Shown: piece by piece, positions 6,177 through 7,354 of the stretch
Layout: every line of letters starts with the position of its first letter
Numbering within the stretch: the first letter of the stretch is position 1
The notes under the pieces: model-generated
Database searches by the model: none
Told to the model about the DNA's origin: nothing
Seen by the model: only the letters and a program-made list of their open reading frames with translations
Program-made: the position numbers and the translations under genes
Assembly (NCBI GenBank): GCA_002499325.1
Contig: DALC01000049.1
Span: 1,966-9,319 of the forward strand
Length of the DNA: 7,354 nucleotides
Source: Euryarchaeota archaeon UBA538
GTDB taxonomy: Archaea; Thermoplasmatota; Poseidoniia; Poseidoniales; Thalassarchaeaceae
Direction of reading: 5' to 3'

Positions 6177-7354
6177 ATGGGCGTACGCAATAGGTTTGTT
6201 CCCGCCTCTATCGTATTGGTTTTTTTGTTGACCATTTTAGGTCCGGTTATCAACGTCTCAGCACAACAAGGGAGCTGTTGCTCAGGAGAAAATTTTGAGT
6301 TATTTTTGAAAGGAGACCCAGATTCTGGCATACTTACTCCATTTGAGTCAGAAACCGATGAAGGAAATTCCAAACTAGTGAATCAAGTTCTGCAACCTAT
6401 TGAGGTTGGAACATGGGGGGTAGATTGGGGCATTGATGGGGAATATCCCTCTGGGGACTGGGAATTCAACATTCATTATGAGGTCCAGGGTGCGGTCGGG
6501 GTTAATATCAACATAACAGTTGAGGTCAGGATTGGCGGGTCTTTCTATGAGGGAGGAACCTCTGGAATCGAGCCTTATCTTACCGGCGAAGGAGACGTTC
6601 AATCAGTAATTAGTGTGGAATCAGGGGATGTTCGAGAGGATGACGAGGTAGAAGTGAGACTTATCGTACAGTTATTGGGCTTCAATCAACCCGGGGACGA
6701 CTCAGGTGTAATTTTCCATTGGGGTACCAATGATAAAGCTTCCAGTATATCGGTTAAACTCCCGCTAGTGGAGATTGAAATGAAGGAGGCTAGCGTGAGT
6801 GGGAATCTTGTATATTTCCCCATTCTTCTATCTTCTGGATTCGACGACAGGATGTGGTCATCATCTTCGGGTACTTTTGAGGTCCAGAATGTAGCGGTAA
6901 CAGATAAGCCAGTGGCCACACTAGTCGAAGGGGGCGTTGAAGTAACATTCGTATGGAGTTTGCCTGCAGGAGTAGACAGTGGGTCTTTCTTAGCTGAATT
7001 CACTTTAGAGCCCCAGAATGGATTACAGATCAGTGCAAACATGTCTCATTTCATAGAAGCCGGGGATGACGATGGGGGAGGTGGATCCTGGTATCCTGCG
7101 AGTGAGCCCCTTAGAACAGGTGGGTCGGCGATATTGGTTTCAATAGACGCTGATTGGGATGGAAGCGAGGTTAGAAAGGATGTCTCACTCGAGTTTGATG
7201 GCTCTATGTCACAGTGGATGAGGTGGGGCCTAGACAACATTGGCAACTCCAGTCTTGGCTCCAGTAGTTGGTGGAGAAATCTAAACTCGTACTCAGACTC
7301 TGTTCCTGACTCGGATTTCAATAATAAAATGGTAGATAGTTCCGAGTTAATGGC
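6177..7354 (+). CDS. Secreted or surface protein of unknown function (3'-truncated by window)
   Basis: Starting from ATG 6177 the frame stays open for 392 codons to the end of the window, so the C-terminus is missing. I do not recognise the family. Residues 4-29 form a clear signal peptide: basic VRNR, then a hydrophobic core IVLVFLLTILG, then VSA before the likely mature QQGSCC. A Cys-Cys pair (34-35) lies near the mature N-terminus. The rest is acidic and beta-strand-like (alternating hydrophobics, for example VNINITVEVRIGG, SISVKLPLVEIEM, VEVTFVWSLPAG), followed by a flexible Asp/Gly linker at about 296-304 (GDDDGGGGS) and a Trp/Ser-rich second part. N-x-S/T sequons occur. An in-frame TGA at 6144-6146 and no other in-frame Met or GTG fix this start; the nearby ATGs at 6154 and 6166 are in other frames. 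Membrane anchoring, if any, would lie beyond the window. Its position after the hairpin spacer suggests partial separation from the synthetase operon. Confidence 0.85.
   Translation, partial: MGVRNRFVPASIVLVFLLTILGPVINVSAQQGSCCSGENFELFLKGDPDSGILTPFESETDEGNSKLVNQVLQPIEVGTWGVDWGIDGEYPSGDWEFNIHYEVQGAVGVNINITVEVRIGGSFYEGGTSGIEPYLTGEGDVQSVISVESGDVREDDEVEVRLIVQLLGFNQPGDDSGVIFHWGTNDKASSISVKLPLVEIEMKEASVSGNLVYFPILLSSGFDDRMWSSSSGTFEVQNVAVTDKPVATLVEGGVEVTFVWSLPAGVDSGSFLAEFTLEPQNGLQISANMSHFIEAGDDDGGGGSWYPASEPLRTGGSAILVSIDADWDGSEVRKDVSLEFDGSMSQWMRWGLDNIGNSSLGSSSWWRNLNSYSDSVPDSDFNNKMVDSSELM

Noticed and set aside
6686..7042. 118-residue minus-strand open frame, with others at 6158-6373, 6375-6602 and 7046-7321
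   Set aside because: All are explained as antisense to the continuous + strand frame from ATG 6177, which has a signal peptide and a sensible composition.

Overview
The window reads as a piece of an archaeal chromosome with all genes on the + strand. PheT is the short archaeal/eukaryotic-type beta chain, GluRS is the archaeal class, and RNase HII has the archaeal-style motif set. Two large secreted or membrane proteins with acidic, Asn/Ser/Thr-rich ectodomains and many N-x-S/T sequons are interleaved with these housekeeping genes. Base composition is moderate, with AGA/AGG for most arginines and frequent ATA isoleucine. This combination would fit an uncultured marine euryarchaeote such as Marine Group II/III (Poseidoniales and relatives). 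That placement is inference; nothing in the window proves it.

Layout: 1-1458 is the 3' part of pheT, with its start outside the window. 1470 (or 1509)-3599 is a 709-residue type I membrane protein with a signal peptide, Ig-like/NEW3-like ectodomain repeats, one C-terminal membrane helix and an acidic cytoplasmic tail. 3596-4348 is rnhB, whose ATG overlaps the previous stop in an ATGA. 4371-6098 is gltX with a GTG start, preceded by a 22-bp gap that carries a Shine-Dalgarno-like GGGGTGA and a possible 7-codon leader ORF. 6099-6176 is a short spacer with an 8-bp perfect hairpin and clustered short repeats. 6177-7354 is the 5' part of an unrecognised secreted protein that stays open to the window's edge.

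The first four genes are spaced at 11, -4 and 22 bp and look like one operon: two aminoacyl-tRNA synthetases, an RNA-DNA hybrid nuclease and an embedded cell-surface protein. The last gene is set apart by the hairpin spacer and may be a separate or attenuated unit. I see no mobile element, CRISPR array, tRNA or rRNA gene. I do not see convincing evidence of a new multi-gene system. The points most worth following are the altered KMSKS-type loop of GluRS, the leader mini-ORF at gltX, and the two uncharacterised surface proteins.
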